Assembly: GCA_037447655.1 (NCBI GenBank)
Contig: JBBHKE010001697.1
Span: 124,001-188,000 of the forward strand
DNA length: 64,000 bases
From: Zygnema cylindricum
Lineage: Eukaryota > Streptophyta > Zygnematophyceae > Zygnematales > Zygnemataceae
Direction of reading: 5' to 3'
In this document: positions 1 through 9,922 of the stretch, one piece after another
How positions within the stretch are numbered: position 1 is the first letter of the stretch
Layout of the letters: every line of letters starts with the position of its first letter
Translations under genes and position numbers: made by a program
The notes under the pieces: model-generated
Told to the model about the DNA's origin: nothing
The model's database searches: none
What the model saw: only the letters and a program-made list of their open reading frames with translations

Positions 1-767
1 TCATCCATAACCACTAGATGCTTCACTACGATAATATCCTCTATTTTGAGATCATAGACTCTATATCCTTTTACATCTTTATCATATCCTAGTAGATATC
101 CTTGTTTTCCTTTTGGGTCTAACTTCCAGTTTGACCGAGTTGTGTCTAAACTGAACACTTAACTACCGAAAACCTTGAAGTGTGAAATATCTGGTTTTCA
201 GCGTGTCCATCTCTTATAGGGTGTTTGGCCTTTTAATGTTGAAGTAACGACTCTATTCTTGAGATAATTTGCACTGTTCATTGCTTCGGCCCAAAACTTC
301 TTTCCTATCTTCTTATGTGACAGCATACTCCTAGCAGTATCACTCAGTGTTCTATTAAATCTTTCAGCTACACCTTTTGCTCTGGATTTTCAGGAACTGT
401 CTTTTGGTGTTGCACTCCATCTTCTCTCATAATATCCTCAAACTAGTTAGAGGTATACTCTCAACCATTGTCACTCCTTATTCTCTTGATTAAAGTTTCG
501 TGGAGTTTTTCACTCCATGCTTTATATTGTTTAAGACATTCCTGAGCCTCTGACTTATTTTTCAAAAAATACACCCTAGAATACCGAGACCAATCATCGG
601 TGATAGTCATCATAAATCTCTTCCCCCCAGGTGATGGTACTCTGGCTGGCCCCCAAATATCTGTATGTACTAAATTTAGAATTGTTTTTCCCTTATTGGT
701 GGCATCTTTTGGGAAGGGTAACCTGTGTGCTTTACCCCGAGCACGTCTACTTCAATCACTTAGATTC
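1..767 (-). pseudogene. copia element B, integrase part (broken)
   Basis: Minus-strand translation gives the integrase part of a Ty1/copia polyprotein, closely matching the same region of element C at about 20.0-20.8 kb. The central core includes a recognisable SDNG motif and the stretch VQHQKTVPENPEQ. The frame is dead: SDNG is followed by a stop where C has Gly, another stop stands before FEDIM, and a one-base deletion destroys the NGVAER region. The segment continues the coding of 6970-8586; the two halves were separated by insertion of element A. The rest of its pol and its 3' LTR lie outside the window on the left. Confidence 0.85.
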
Positions 768-1653
768 TGAAATTCTGTGGTCTCCATTGACCCACAGAAT
801 GAGCAGCTTATGTAAAGCCTCTAGGATAATATTTGCCCCTTCTACTTTCCCGCTGAATAAGCGCCGCCCAGGCACACAAATATTCTGACCACTCTCACCC
901 TTGTGAGGACAAGACTCCCCTGAGTCAAACGCAAAAAGAATCACTGAATTTGCTCACCCGAGCAGTAAGTTATGGCTGGTCAAAGATGACCTTTATAGTT
1001 ACAAGCTCTCTTAGAGAGAGAGGTACCTAAATATTACTAAGTCTCGGTCTGCCTACTCACGACTACCTACTATTAAACCCTAGTCCAATAGGAACACTAT
1101 AAAGTACAAGAAGGTACAATGGGCGATGTACTTATTGTACAACTATTGTACGACAAGGTCTACAAGGTGACACCTGTTATATCGGAAGCCATGGTTCCTC
1201 CTCCCATCTTCTCTGGTATCAAATAATGTGGCGCCACGTGGCACCGCGTGACGCTATATCCGTATGCCGCCGAAAAGCTCACTTCGCGTGGCGGCTATAA
1301 TGCCGGCCGTCCGATCAAAACATATTTTACACGGTTCAGATTCGCGTACATGCAGAAATTGCTCATTTTGGTTAGTCTGCTGTTAATTAGCTGTTTCGTT
1401 AATATTTATATATTTATGAAACCCGTCACGTGTATCGTTTCGTAACGCCTTAATGGTTAAGGCGTTAGGCTACAAAGACTATAGAGGTCACAGGTTCAAA
1501 TCTAGTACTAGGCACTATTTTAGCCAAAATACCCTTAACTGCAAAAACTGCCACTTTCTAAATATGGCGGCAGCCATGGCGCGCCTTTGATCCTCACTCT
1601 CTTTCTTTAAAACTAAAATAGGGAAGTGAACTATTAATTACCTCTTTTCAACA
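768..1653 (-). repeat. 3' LTR of copia element A
   Basis: 886 bp that repeats almost perfectly at 6084-6969. Read on the minus strand it starts TGTTGAAAAG and ends ATTTCA, the canonical TG...CA. It is preceded on the minus strand by a polypurine tract (AAGGGGAGT). By eye I count only about five differences from the 5' LTR, so insertion is recent. The LTR contains a tRNA-like module in the opposite orientation (about 1444-1516). Confidence 0.93.
1444..1516 (+). promoter_or_regulatory. antisense tRNA-like module in LTR
   Basis: The plus strand holds an A-box-like TGGTTAAGGCG (1454-1464) and, about 38 bp on, a B-box-like GGTTCAAATCT (1493-1503). This resembles an internal RNA polymerase III promoter from a tRNA gene. 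The A-box sits in a perfect hairpin (AACGCCTTAA / TTAAGGCGTT with a TGG loop). The identical module is at 6760-6832 in the other LTR. No acceptor stem is visible, so it is not called a tRNA gene. Confidence 0.5.
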
Positions 1654-1663
1654 CTCCCCTTAA
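1654..1663 (-). other. polypurine tract of element A
   Basis: Minus strand TTAAGGGGAG directly abuts the 3' LTR start and lies just after the polyprotein stop codon. A related AAGGGGAGT precedes the 3' LTRs of C (before 22748) and H (before 46291). This is the expected primer for plus-strand DNA synthesis. Confidence 0.8.
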
Positions 1664-1666
1664 TTC

Positions 1667-4600
1667 CTAGTCACTTTTCAATTTTAATCCACAGTTTTCT
1701 CTGCAATAAATCAACTTAGGGGAAGGCACTGCTTTTGTCATCATGTCTGCAATCATTTCTCTATCAGTTTTATGAACCAGTTTAATAATTTTATTTTCTA
1801 CCTTCTCTTTGACAAAGCTTAGTCTAATATCCATATGTTTAGCTTTGAAGTGATGTTTCGGATTAGCTGCAATCGAGATAGCAGCTTGATTATCACAAAA
1901 AACATTTTGAGTTCCAGACTTCATGAACCCAAGTTCTTCAAGAAGAGATTTAACCCACATTAATTCTTTGGTGGCAGCACAGGAAGCCATGTATTCAGCC
2001 TCCATAGTGGACTGAGCAACTACTTTTTGTTGCTTGCTACTCCAACAACATGCACCGGATCCAATTTGCAACACATATCCAGTCGTACACCTCCTTAAAG
2101 GCACATCTCCATAACTAGCATCACTCCAAGTGGTGATGTCAGTGTGCTCCCCTCCCAAATGCAACCATAATTCCCTTGTCCCCACCAGATACCTCATCAC
2201 TCTTTTGGCAGCCTCCCAATCTCTCTTTCTTGGTTCATTTAGATTTCTACTAAGGACACCTACAGCTGCAGCTATATCCGGACGGGTACAGTTCATAAAA
2301 TAAATTAAACTGCCTACAATCTGCCGATAAGGGATATTTTCCATAAATTTTCTTTCTATCTCGTCCATCTCATCATTAATGATGAATATTCCTCCTTCTT
2401 CACTCCCCTCACTCACTTTCTTCAAATCCATGGGAGTAGTACATCCGTTTGCTTTCTCCATTTGAAATTTTTCTAGCATATTACCGATTGCTTCTTTTTG
2501 AGTGAGTCTTATAATTCTATTCCCTCTATCTCTCTCCATCTGAATTCCCAAAATGTACTTTGCTTCGCCAAGATCTTTCATATCAAAACTGCTTCTAAGA
2601 TCCCGTTTTAGTTTGTTAATTTTATCTAAGGACTTGCTTAAGACCAACAAATCATCCACATAAATAGCAATAAATATCACTCCATTCTCATCTTCAAATA
2701 AATATATAGAGTGATCTGAACTAATTCTGATATACCCCAAACCGGTCAGAAATTCGTCGAGCTTTATATTCCATTGTCGCGGGGCTTGCTTAAGCCCATA
2801 GAGTGATTTTATCAGTTTGCAAACTTTGTTTTCTTCCCCACTTTCCACGAATCCTTCCGGTTGCCTCATGTAAATTTCTTCTTCCAACTCTCCGTGCAAA
2901 AAGGCAGTTTTAATATCCATCTGGTGGATTTCCATATCCTCCGCTGCGGCTATACTTAAAAGGATTCTAACAGAAGGAAATCTGACTACAGGTGCAAAGG
3001 TTTCTTCGTAGTCTATCCCCTCTTTCTGTGTATAACCTTTTGCAACTAACCTAGCTTTGTACCTCTCAATGGTATTATCCGGGTTTAATTTAAGTTTAAA
3101 CACCCACTTACATCCGATCGGTTTTCGGTCCGGTGGACAATCTACCAACTCCCATGTATTGGCTTCCATAATAGAGGCCATTTCTTCATTTATAGCTCTG
3201 ATCCACCGGCTACTTTCTGGAGTGTTTATAGCCTCTAAGTATGTTTGAGGTTCATCTGGGTGAGACATCTTTGTGAGTTGGTTATTTGCTTGTCTTTCTT
3301 GAAGTCGTTTACTACTTCTTCTTCCCCCTTCAAAATCGGACGCCGGTATGGAAGGCATCCTTGGGTTTCTTTTTGGGAGATTTTCAGCTCCCCTATCTTC
3401 CAATTCTGGTGTCTCATCAAGTTCCTCATCGGTTTCCACTTCGTATTGTGGCGTTGCCTCGGATGTTGTCCTTTCCTCCTTCTCCTTTGGTAGATCTGCA
3501 GATTTTTCTTTTTCTCCCTCTTCCTTCTCTTCATTTTCAAAGTCAAAGTCAGAAAACTGATCCGTTTCAAATCTGATTTTGACTTCCTTATTATATTTGA
3601 ATGGATCAATGGACTTCTCTTCATTCATCACCACTATGTGTTTTACCAAAATTATATCTCTCTTTTTCAAGTCATACACTCGGTATCCTTTTGTGCTCTC
3701 ATCATATCCTACAAGATATCCTGGTTTCCCTCTTCCCTCTAACTTCCATTTAGTCTTATCGGAATCCAAACTGTAGACTTGACTTCCGAACACTCTCAAA
3801 CTAGACAAATCAGGCTTTCTTCCTGTCCACCTCTCATACGGAGTTTCCTCCTTATTTGCTGAAGTTAGGACTCTATTTTTGATGAAATTAGCATAGTTCA
3901 TAGACTCAGCCCAAAACTGCAGCCCTATCCTCTTATCACTTAACATACTTCTGGACATATCTCCTAAAGTTCTATTCACTCTTTGTGCTACTCCATTTTG
4001 TTCCGGATTATAGGGAACAGTTTTCTCATGATGAATTCCTTCTTCTTTAAGATATTCTTCAAAATCCCTTGAGGTGTATTCTTTCCCATTATCACTTCTT
4101 ATCTCTTTTATTGAGGTTTCATGTAGCTTTTCACTCCATACTTTATACTCTTTGAAACATCTTAATACCTCTGACTTATGTCTAAGAAAGTATACCTTCG
4201 TGTATCTAGACCAATCATCTGTGATAGTTAACATCCATCTTTTCCCCCCATGTGAGGCATACCTAGCAGGTCCCCAAACATCAGTGTGAACTAGATCTAA
4301 TACTTTCTCTCTCCTAAATGTGGTTGCCTTTGGAAATGGAAGTCTATGAATCTTCCCTTGGGCACATCCACTACAATCATCAAAGGTCTCATCATCTTCA
4401 AAAGTAATACCCTCCACTATTCCATTTTTCTTCATTTTCTTTAATCTATCTAGATGCACATGCCCCAACCTTTTATGCCAAAGCATCATCTCACTTGCAC
4501 ACGAGTAGAGAACACTCTTTTCATTGCAAAGTACAATTCTGAACATTCCTTGACTGCCCTTCTCAGCTATGAAATAAACCTCATTATCAAAGCTTGCTGT

Positions 4601-6079
4601 GAAGATTCCTTTCCTAGTTCCTGTTTCAAACTCCTTTTCATCTAGGACAGCTGTTGAGACTAGGTTCTTGCTAAGTTGTGGAATGTAAAGAACGTCTGAG
4701 AGTGTTACAATTGAGGCCTTTCCATCAACTAGAACCTTCAAGTCAACAGTTCCAACAAGACTTGTGGTTTCTACTCTACCGTCTCCGTACTCTATCTCAA
4801 CTGTTGGGATCTTTCTCAGTTTAGTGAACCACCGCTTATCTTTGCACATATGCATTGAAGCCCCTGAGTCTATGATCCACCCATCCTCGGGTGGATCCCT
4901 CTTACCTCCGAAAGCACACTTTTGTCTCCGTGGAATGTCGACATGCTTTTCAGTGTTTTTCGGATTAAGGAGAAGCTCCTCAAGCACCTCTTCAGGTTCA
5001 GTTTTTTCTTCCACTTCCTCATCAAGAACTTGAGTCAGGAAAGCCTTTTTCTTTCCTCCGTCCTTTGAGGTTCCTTGACCATCTTTCAGTCGAAGATCTG
5101 CAAGTCTGACACAATCTGCCATATAGTGTCCCGGTTTCTTGCAGAAGTGACATAATCCTCCTCGAGAAGTTCCTCTCCCCTGTCTATCAAATCTGCCACC
5201 TCCTTGTCCTCTTCCACCAAAGTTTCGATAAGGATCTTTCCCTCTCTCCTCATCACGCTTCCGCCAATCAGCTCCTGCAGACAATGCTTGAACACTTGGA
5301 CTCCCTCTCCTAAGCTCTATGGTGCTTTCTTTCACTAAAATCATTCCCACAGTGTCATCCCAATTCCAATTGCTATCTCCTATGTCCTGCAATCGGTTAA
5401 TGATATTCTCATACTCTTCAGGTAGTTTCATCATTAATGTGTTCACTCTTTGTCTCTCAGACCATGAGTTACCTGCACTCTCTAACTCTCCAAACAATGC
5501 TCCTAAATCATTGCAATAATTATCCATACTTCCTCCCTTATAAGTATAAGCTGCAATCTTATTTTCTGCCAACTGTTGCTGCTGCAATGATCCACTCTTA
5601 TATTTGTTAACTAGTGATATCCAAATCTGAGATGAAGATTTGACATGCATAAGGGGAATGGCAATGCCCTTTGCTACACTTTTAAGAATTAAGAGCTTAG
5701 CAACCTTGTCTTTGTAGTTCCACTTTTCATACTCTGATCTTTCGGTCTGAACCCTTGTCGTTGTTGCTGGTGGTGTTGCTGCCGGTATCGCCTTCGGCAA
5801 TGGTGTTACTTGAGTTGCAACTCTTTCCTTTTCTCCTTCCATGACAATCTCTTCTCCTTCCTCATCTTCATCCTCGGTGATGGTGGCAGCTGTTCTACCA
5901 ACTGTAGAGGCGGAGGTGCCAGAAAAACGTGTCCCTCCAAACCCAGGTGGAGGTGGGCATCGAATTTGTCCAGACACTATGCCCCATAAATGCTTCTCAA
6001 ATAGTTCTCCCTCCATCATCATTTCCCAATAAAGAAAGTCTGATCCATCAAATATGGGCAACCTAGAGGGTGGGCCCAT
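1667..6079 (-). CDS. copia Gag-Pol polyprotein, element A (intact frame)
   Basis: Uninterrupted 1470-residue Ty1/copia polyprotein. Order: Gag with a UBN2-like core (about residues 110-260), CCHC zinc knuckle CHFCKKPGHYMADC (about 309-322), aspartic protease with DSGAS (about 403), GAG-pre-integrase LWHKRLGH...CSGCAQGK, and integrase with D in VHTDVWG and D in IRSDNG. Reverse transcriptase has YVDDLLVLS (about 1140), and RNase H has WSDASYGD, TMEAEYMA, CDNQAA and KHMDIR. The ATG lies inside the primer-binding site and gives MGPPSR, as in the other family I elements. Oddity: the third integrase catalytic position, 36 residues after the second Asp, is Gln (VAQRVN) instead of the Glu seen in VAERLN of element C. 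Near-identical LTRs show that it inserted recently. It is the only intact long coding sequence in the window. Confidence 0.96.
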   Translation of the reverse strand: MGPPSRLPIFDGSDFLYWEMMMEGELFEKHLWGIVSGQIRCPPPPGFGGTRFSGTSASTVGRTAATITEDEDEEGEEIVMEGEKERVATQVTPLPKAIPAATPPATTTRVQTERSEYEKWNYKDKVAKLLILKSVAKGIAIPLMHVKSSSQIWISLVNKYKSGSLQQQQLAENKIAAYTYKGGSMDNYCNDLGALFGELESAGNSWSERQRVNTLMMKLPEEYENIINRLQDIGDSNWNWDDTVGMILVKESTIELRRGSPSVQALSAGADWRKRDEERGKDPYRNFGGRGQGGGRFDRQGRGTSRGGLCHFCKKPGHYMADCVRLADLRLKDGQGTSKDGGKKKAFLTQVLDEEVEEKTEPEEVLEELLLNPKNTEKHVDIPRRQKCAFGGKRDPPEDGWIIDSGASMHMCKDKRWFTKLRKIPTVEIEYGDGRVETTSLVGTVDLKVLVDGKASIVTLSDVLYIPQLSKNLVSTAVLDEKEFETGTRKGIFTASFDNEVYFIAEKGSQGMFRIVLCNEKSVLYSCASEMMLWHKRLGHVHLDRLKKMKKNGIVEGITFEDDETFDDCSGCAQGKIHRLPFPKATTFRREKVLDLVHTDVWGPARYASHGGKRWMLTITDDWSRYTKVYFLRHKSEVLRCFKEYKVWSEKLHETSIKEIRSDNGKEYTSRDFEEYLKEEGIHHEKTVPYNPEQNGVAQRVNRTLGDMSRSMLSDKRIGLQFWAESMNYANFIKNRVLTSANKEETPYERWTGRKPDLSSLRVFGSQVYSLDSDKTKWKLEGRGKPGYLVGYDESTKGYRVYDLKKRDIILVKHIVVMNEEKSIDPFKYNKEVKIRFETDQFSDFDFENEEKEEGEKEKSADLPKEKEERTTSEATPQYEVETDEELDETPELEDRGAENLPKRNPRMPSIPASDFEGGRRSSKRLQERQANNQLTKMSHPDEPQTYLEAINTPESSRWIRAINEEMASIMEANTWELVDCPPDRKPIGCKWVFKLKLNPDNTIERYKARLVAKGYTQKEGIDYEETFAPVVRFPSVRILLSIAAAEDMEIHQMDIKTAFLHGELEEEIYMRQPEGFVESGEENKVCKLIKSLYGLKQAPRQWNIKLDEFLTGLGYIRISSDHSIYLFEDENGVIFIAIYVDDLLVLSKSLDKINKLKRDLRSSFDMKDLGEAKYILGIQMERDRGNRIIRLTQKEAIGNMLEKFQMEKANGCTTPMDLKKVSEGSEEGGIFIINDEMDEIERKFMENIPYRQIVGSLIYFMNCTRPDIAAAVGVLSRNLNEPRKRDWEAAKRVMRYLVGTRELWLHLGGEHTDITTWSDASYGDVPLRRCTTGYVLQIGSGACCWSSKQQKVVAQSTMEAEYMASCAATKELMWVKSLLEELGFMKSGTQNVFCDNQAAISIAANPKHHFKAKHMDIRLSFVKEKVENKIIKLVHKTDREMIADMMTKAVPSPKLIYCRENCGLKLKSD

Positions 6080-6083
6080 AACC
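6071..6083 (-). other. primer-binding site of element A (half initiator tRNA-Met)
   Basis: Minus strand GGTTATGGGCCCA starts directly after the LTR terminal CA and runs on as CC. It is complementary to the anticodon stem-loop of plant initiator tRNA-Met (GGUGGGCCCAUAACC), not to a tRNA 3' end. Drosophila copia uses the same scheme, priming from a 5' half of tRNA-iMet. The ATG inside it (6077-6079) is the polyprotein start codon. Confidence 0.85.
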
Positions 6084-6969
6084 TGAAATTATGTGGTCTC
6101 CATTGACCCACAGAATGAGCAGCCTATGTAAAGCCTCTAGGATAATATTTGCCCCTTCTACTTTCCCGCTGAATAAGCGCCGCCCAGGCACACAAATATT
6201 CTGACCACTCTCACCCTTGTGAGGACAAGACTCCCCTGAGTCAAACGCAAAAAGAATCACTGAATTTGCTCACCCGAGCAGTAAGTTATGGCTGGTCAAA
6301 GATGACCTTTATAGTTACAAGCTCTCTTAGAGAGAGAGGTACCTAAATATTACTAAGTCTCGGTCTGCCTACTCACGACTACCTACTATTAAACCCTAGT
6401 CCAATAGGAACACTATAAAGTACAAGAAGGTACAATGGGCGATGTACTTATTGTACAACTATTGTACGACAAGGTCTACAAGGTGACACCTGTCATATCG
6501 GAAGCCATGGTTCCTCCTCCCATCTTCTCCGGTATCAAATAATGTGGCGCCACGTGGCACCGCGTGACGCTATATCCGTATGCCGCCGAAAAGCTCACTT
6601 CGCGTGGCGGCTATAATGCCGGCCGTCCGATCAAAACATATTTTACACGGTTCAGATTCGCGTACATGCAGAAATTGCTCATTTTGGTTAGTCTGCTGTT
6701 AATTAGCTGTTTCGTTAATATTTATATATTTATGAAACCCGTCACGTGTATCGTTTCGTAACGCCTTAATGGTTAAGGCGTTAGGCTACAAAGACTATAG
6801 AGGTCACAGGTTCAAATCTAGTACTAGGCACTATTTTAGCCAAAATACCCTTAACTGCAAAAACTGCCACTTTCTAAATATGGCGGCAGCCATGGCGCGC
6901 CTTTGATCCTCACTCTCTTTCTTTAAAACTAAAATAGGGAAGTGAACTATTAATTACCTCTTTTCAACT
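6084..6969 (-). repeat. 5' LTR of copia element A
   Basis: Same sequence as 768-1653 with about five substitutions. On the outer side the expected terminal A and duplicated target bases are missing: left flank ends in GATTC, right flank starts TCACTC directly after TTCAAC. A TATA-like ACTATAAAGG with a CTCTCT/AGAGAG hairpin beside it lies near 6303-6330 on the minus strand. Confidence 0.93.
6760..6832 (+). promoter_or_regulatory. antisense tRNA-like module in 5' LTR of A
   Basis: Second copy of the A-box/B-box-like module of 1444-1516, again on the strand opposite to the element. Confidence 0.5.
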
Positions 6970-8586
6970 CACTCTCACCGAACTGAATTCCTTCCACTAC
7001 TCCCATCTTTTTCATCTCTCTTAATTCATCAAGATTCACATGCCCAAGCCTCTTATGCCACAACATTCTATCATGAACACGAGCATTATAAAATTTCTTC
7101 TTTTCATTGCTTAAAATCACCCTAAACATCCCTTCGCTACCTTTTTCAGTAGTAAAATAAACTTCCTCGTCAAAACTAGCAGTAAAGACTCCTTTCCTAG
7201 TGCTAGTATCAAAACCCTTATCACCTAATACAAACGTAGAGATGAGGTTTTTGTTAAGCATTAGAATAAACAATACATCGGAGATTGTAACTAAGGATGT
7301 CTTTCCTACTACTAACACTCTGAGATCGACCGATCCTTCAAGAGTGGTAGTGAATATCCTCCATCCCCGTACTCTATCTCTACGGTGGGAATCTTTCTTA
7401 TCTTAGTGAACATGTATTTATCTTTACACATGTGCATGGATGCCCCTGAGTCTACAATCTAGCCTGCTTCACCTTTCAATCTACCGAAAGCACTGATTTG
7501 CTTTCGTGGAATTTTGACCTCGTTTTTCGCTTCCCACTCTCCATCCAATAAGAGTTTATCGTCCTCATCCTTGGATTCCGCTTCATTTACTTGTGTCACA
7601 AGGGCATTTTTCTTTCTTCTAGGGGGTCCAACAATCCCCCCCTCCTTTTACCACAGCTCAGTTAACTTAGTGCATTCAGCCATATAGTGCCTTAGTTTCT
7701 TACAAAAATGGCACAAACCTTTGGGAGTCCTTGGTTTGAACTCCTTGGTCTGATTTTTCTGCCCCTCCCCTCGATAATTTCCAACGTGTTTCTTGGAATC
7801 ATTGTTCCTCGAATCGGTCCTAGCTGACAAAGCTTGCCCACTCTTTCCTCCCCTTCCAATCACAATCGTATTCTCTCGTACGAGAATCATCCCTACCACT
7901 GAATTCCAAATCCACCTTGAGTCCGGCAAGTCTTACACACTGTTGACTATGTTCTTGAACTCATCGGGTAACATCATGAGTAAAGAGTTAACCTTTTCCT
8001 TTTCACTAAATAATTTTCCAGCATTCTCTAGTTCCATGAAAAGTGTAGCAAGCTCATTGCAAATATCCAACATCTTCCCCCCTTTGTATACATACTCCTT
8101 AAATATCTGATCAGCCACCTGTTGTTGCTAAATTGTACCACTTCGGTACATCTCTATGAGAGTCATCTAAAGATCGGATGCCCTCTTTAACTGCAAAAGA
8201 GGAGATGCAAGCCCTTGAGTAAGATGGCGGAGGATGAAATGCTTAGCTGCCATATTGTTGTAGTCCTAGGTATCGATATCATTATCCTCTTTCCTCGGAA
8301 TAGGTGACATGAATGCCAAACCGGTTGTTATAGGTGTGAATGTTTCTTTTTCCTTTACATTGTCCACCACCTCCGCTTCCTTCGTCTCCTCCGTTGAAAA
8401 TAGATCCGCATCTCTAGTGAATCTGCCTCGTGTAAACCCTGGAGGTATCCCAAGACTTAATGGAAGCCTCACCCGTCCACTCACTATTCCCTAAAACCGT
8501 TTCTCACATAGAGCTTTTGTCATCATACTTTCCCAGTATATGAATCCAACTCCATTGAATATGGGCAACCTAGAGGGTGGGCCCAT
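6970..8586 (-). pseudogene. copia element B, Gag to GAG-pre-integrase (broken)
   Basis: Minus-strand family I polyprotein starting at the ATG in its PBS (8584-8586). It can be followed through Gag (FKEYVYKGGKMLDICNE), a zinc knuckle CHFCKKLRHYMAEC, the protease area and LWHKRLGHVNLDELREMKK. It is split into several frames by stops and small indels, for example in the protease where a stop precedes the DSGAS region. It breaks off at 6970 where element A inserted and resumes at 767. Closest relative in the window is element C. Confidence 0.88.
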
Positions 8587-8590
8587 AACC
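8578..8590 (-). other. primer-binding site of element B
   Basis: Minus strand GGTTATGGGCCCA, identical to that of A, directly follows the LTR end. Confidence 0.82.
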
Positions 8591-9628
8591 TGTAACTCTG
8601 AGACCTCCATAGGTCCTCAAAGAAGGTAGCTCACACGAAGCCTTTGGGATAACCCTCACCCTTTTGTGTTTCAGCAAGACTAACTACCACCCTGGCAGAG
8701 AAAAACTCTAACCTCCTTCACCTGTGTGAAGGGAAGACTCCCCTGAGTCGATAGCAAAAAGAATCTCTGAATTTGCTCCCCTAAGCAGTAAGTTAGGAAG
8801 GGTCAAAGATTACCTTTTGTAAAGAAGCTCTCTGGGAGAGAGGGTCCAATCTATCAATTTTTTCTAATTCCTATCTCTCTCTTAAACTCTATCTATTGAA
8901 GTACGACACCAATCATAATACTGTATCGTATAGAAAGGTACAAGTGCTTGTGTACTTTTTGTATGGCCATAGTATGACATGGCCAACAAGTCGACACATG
9001 TCAATTTTGGATTCGTTCTTGTAATCCCTAGAGATTCCGAATTCCAATATGGTTTTGCCATGTGTTAATCGATGTGACGTTGACCGCAAACCGTCAAAAA
9101 CCTATCTCGATTGCGATCTCGGCATGCTTTGCGGCGTCTGATTAAACTGGATTTCAATCGAAGCCGTCATAAATACTTGTGTGATATTTGTTTCGCCTTC
9201 CAAACAAAGTGCGCGGTATTTGTTTCGGATGATCCGTACGCCGTAAATTACAAACTGTATCTATGTCCAAATATCTCGTTAAATGAAATAGCCTACGTAT
9301 AAGTATTTAAGTAATTATTAAACCCTATATCGTATAACCTTGATCTTAGTCTAATTGGCTAAGGCTACCGGCTACCGGCGGCTCTGACGGCAAGCAGGTA
9401 CCAGGTTCAAATCTCGGGTCCGTCAAACACAATTTTGGTATATCTACTCATCTAATGTTTGTCCCCGTCTAGATAGCATAGGCGCCCATGGCTCTATCTC
9501 CCTCTCCAACTTTCACTGTCTGCGACAAGTGTGGGAGCTGGAGAGAGGAGTCAGAGGCAGACTGCATCTGCTTCTTTTCTGCATTTTACAAAACCAAGTA
9601 ACTACTAAAATAGCCTTTAATTTCTACA
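8591..9628 (-). repeat. 5' LTR of copia element B
   Basis: On the minus strand it starts TGTAGAAATTAAAGG, much like the LTR start of element C (TGTAGAAACTAATGG), and ends AGTTACA before the PBS, 1038 bp. The partner LTR lies outside the window, so the target duplication cannot be checked. It contains the short ORF-free GTAC-rich stretch and the TATA region typical of the family. Confidence 0.85.
9347..9426 (+). promoter_or_regulatory. antisense tRNA-like module in LTR of B
   Basis: Plus strand TTGGCTAAGGCTACCGG (A-box-like) followed by CCAGGTTCAAATCTCGGG (T-arm/B-box-like) and GTCCGTCA. Better tRNA resemblance than in A, again antisense to the LTR. Confidence 0.5.
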
Positions 9629-9918
9629 AACGTAACTTGTATAGTGGTAATTTTATTTTTTTGGTACGCCCACAATTTTTTTTTTTTCAAAGTTATAGAG
9701 GAAAACGATAGAAAATAAATGTAACTTTAGCACATGGGAAAGTACCCTAAGTTTCAAAGATTAAACCAACAAGACATCGTTAATGAAAAACAAAAATTTA
9801 AAGACTACGAGAACAAAGAAAATAGTGTCAAATAAACGAAGTATTTTCCAAGGCTAATAAATGATCTCAAAAATATCATCTTTTGTTGACTAGCGAGGTC
9901 AAGAGAAACGTTATTCGA
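9629..9918. other. non-coding flank, older repeat
   Basis: No coding potential. The first about 110 bases resemble 30905-31020 (both carry a TTTAGCACATG-GAAAGTACCCT segment), so this is part of a dispersed older repeat of unknown type. It forms the left flank of the gypsy element and ends in CTGA (9919-9922). Confidence 0.6.
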
Positions 9919-9922
9919 CTGA

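Noticed and set aside
1248-1445. 65-codon frame with a hydrophobic stretch in both A LTRs
   Set aside because: LTR sequence opposite to the element; identity follows from LTR duplication.
3235-3624. 129-codon frame inside the A polyprotein
   Set aside because: Alternative frame of a Lys/Glu-rich linker between integrase and RT; shadow of the real coding sequence.
9347-9426. true tRNA gene
   Set aside because: A-box and B-box resemblance only; no 7-bp acceptor stem or clear anticodon arm can be formed.
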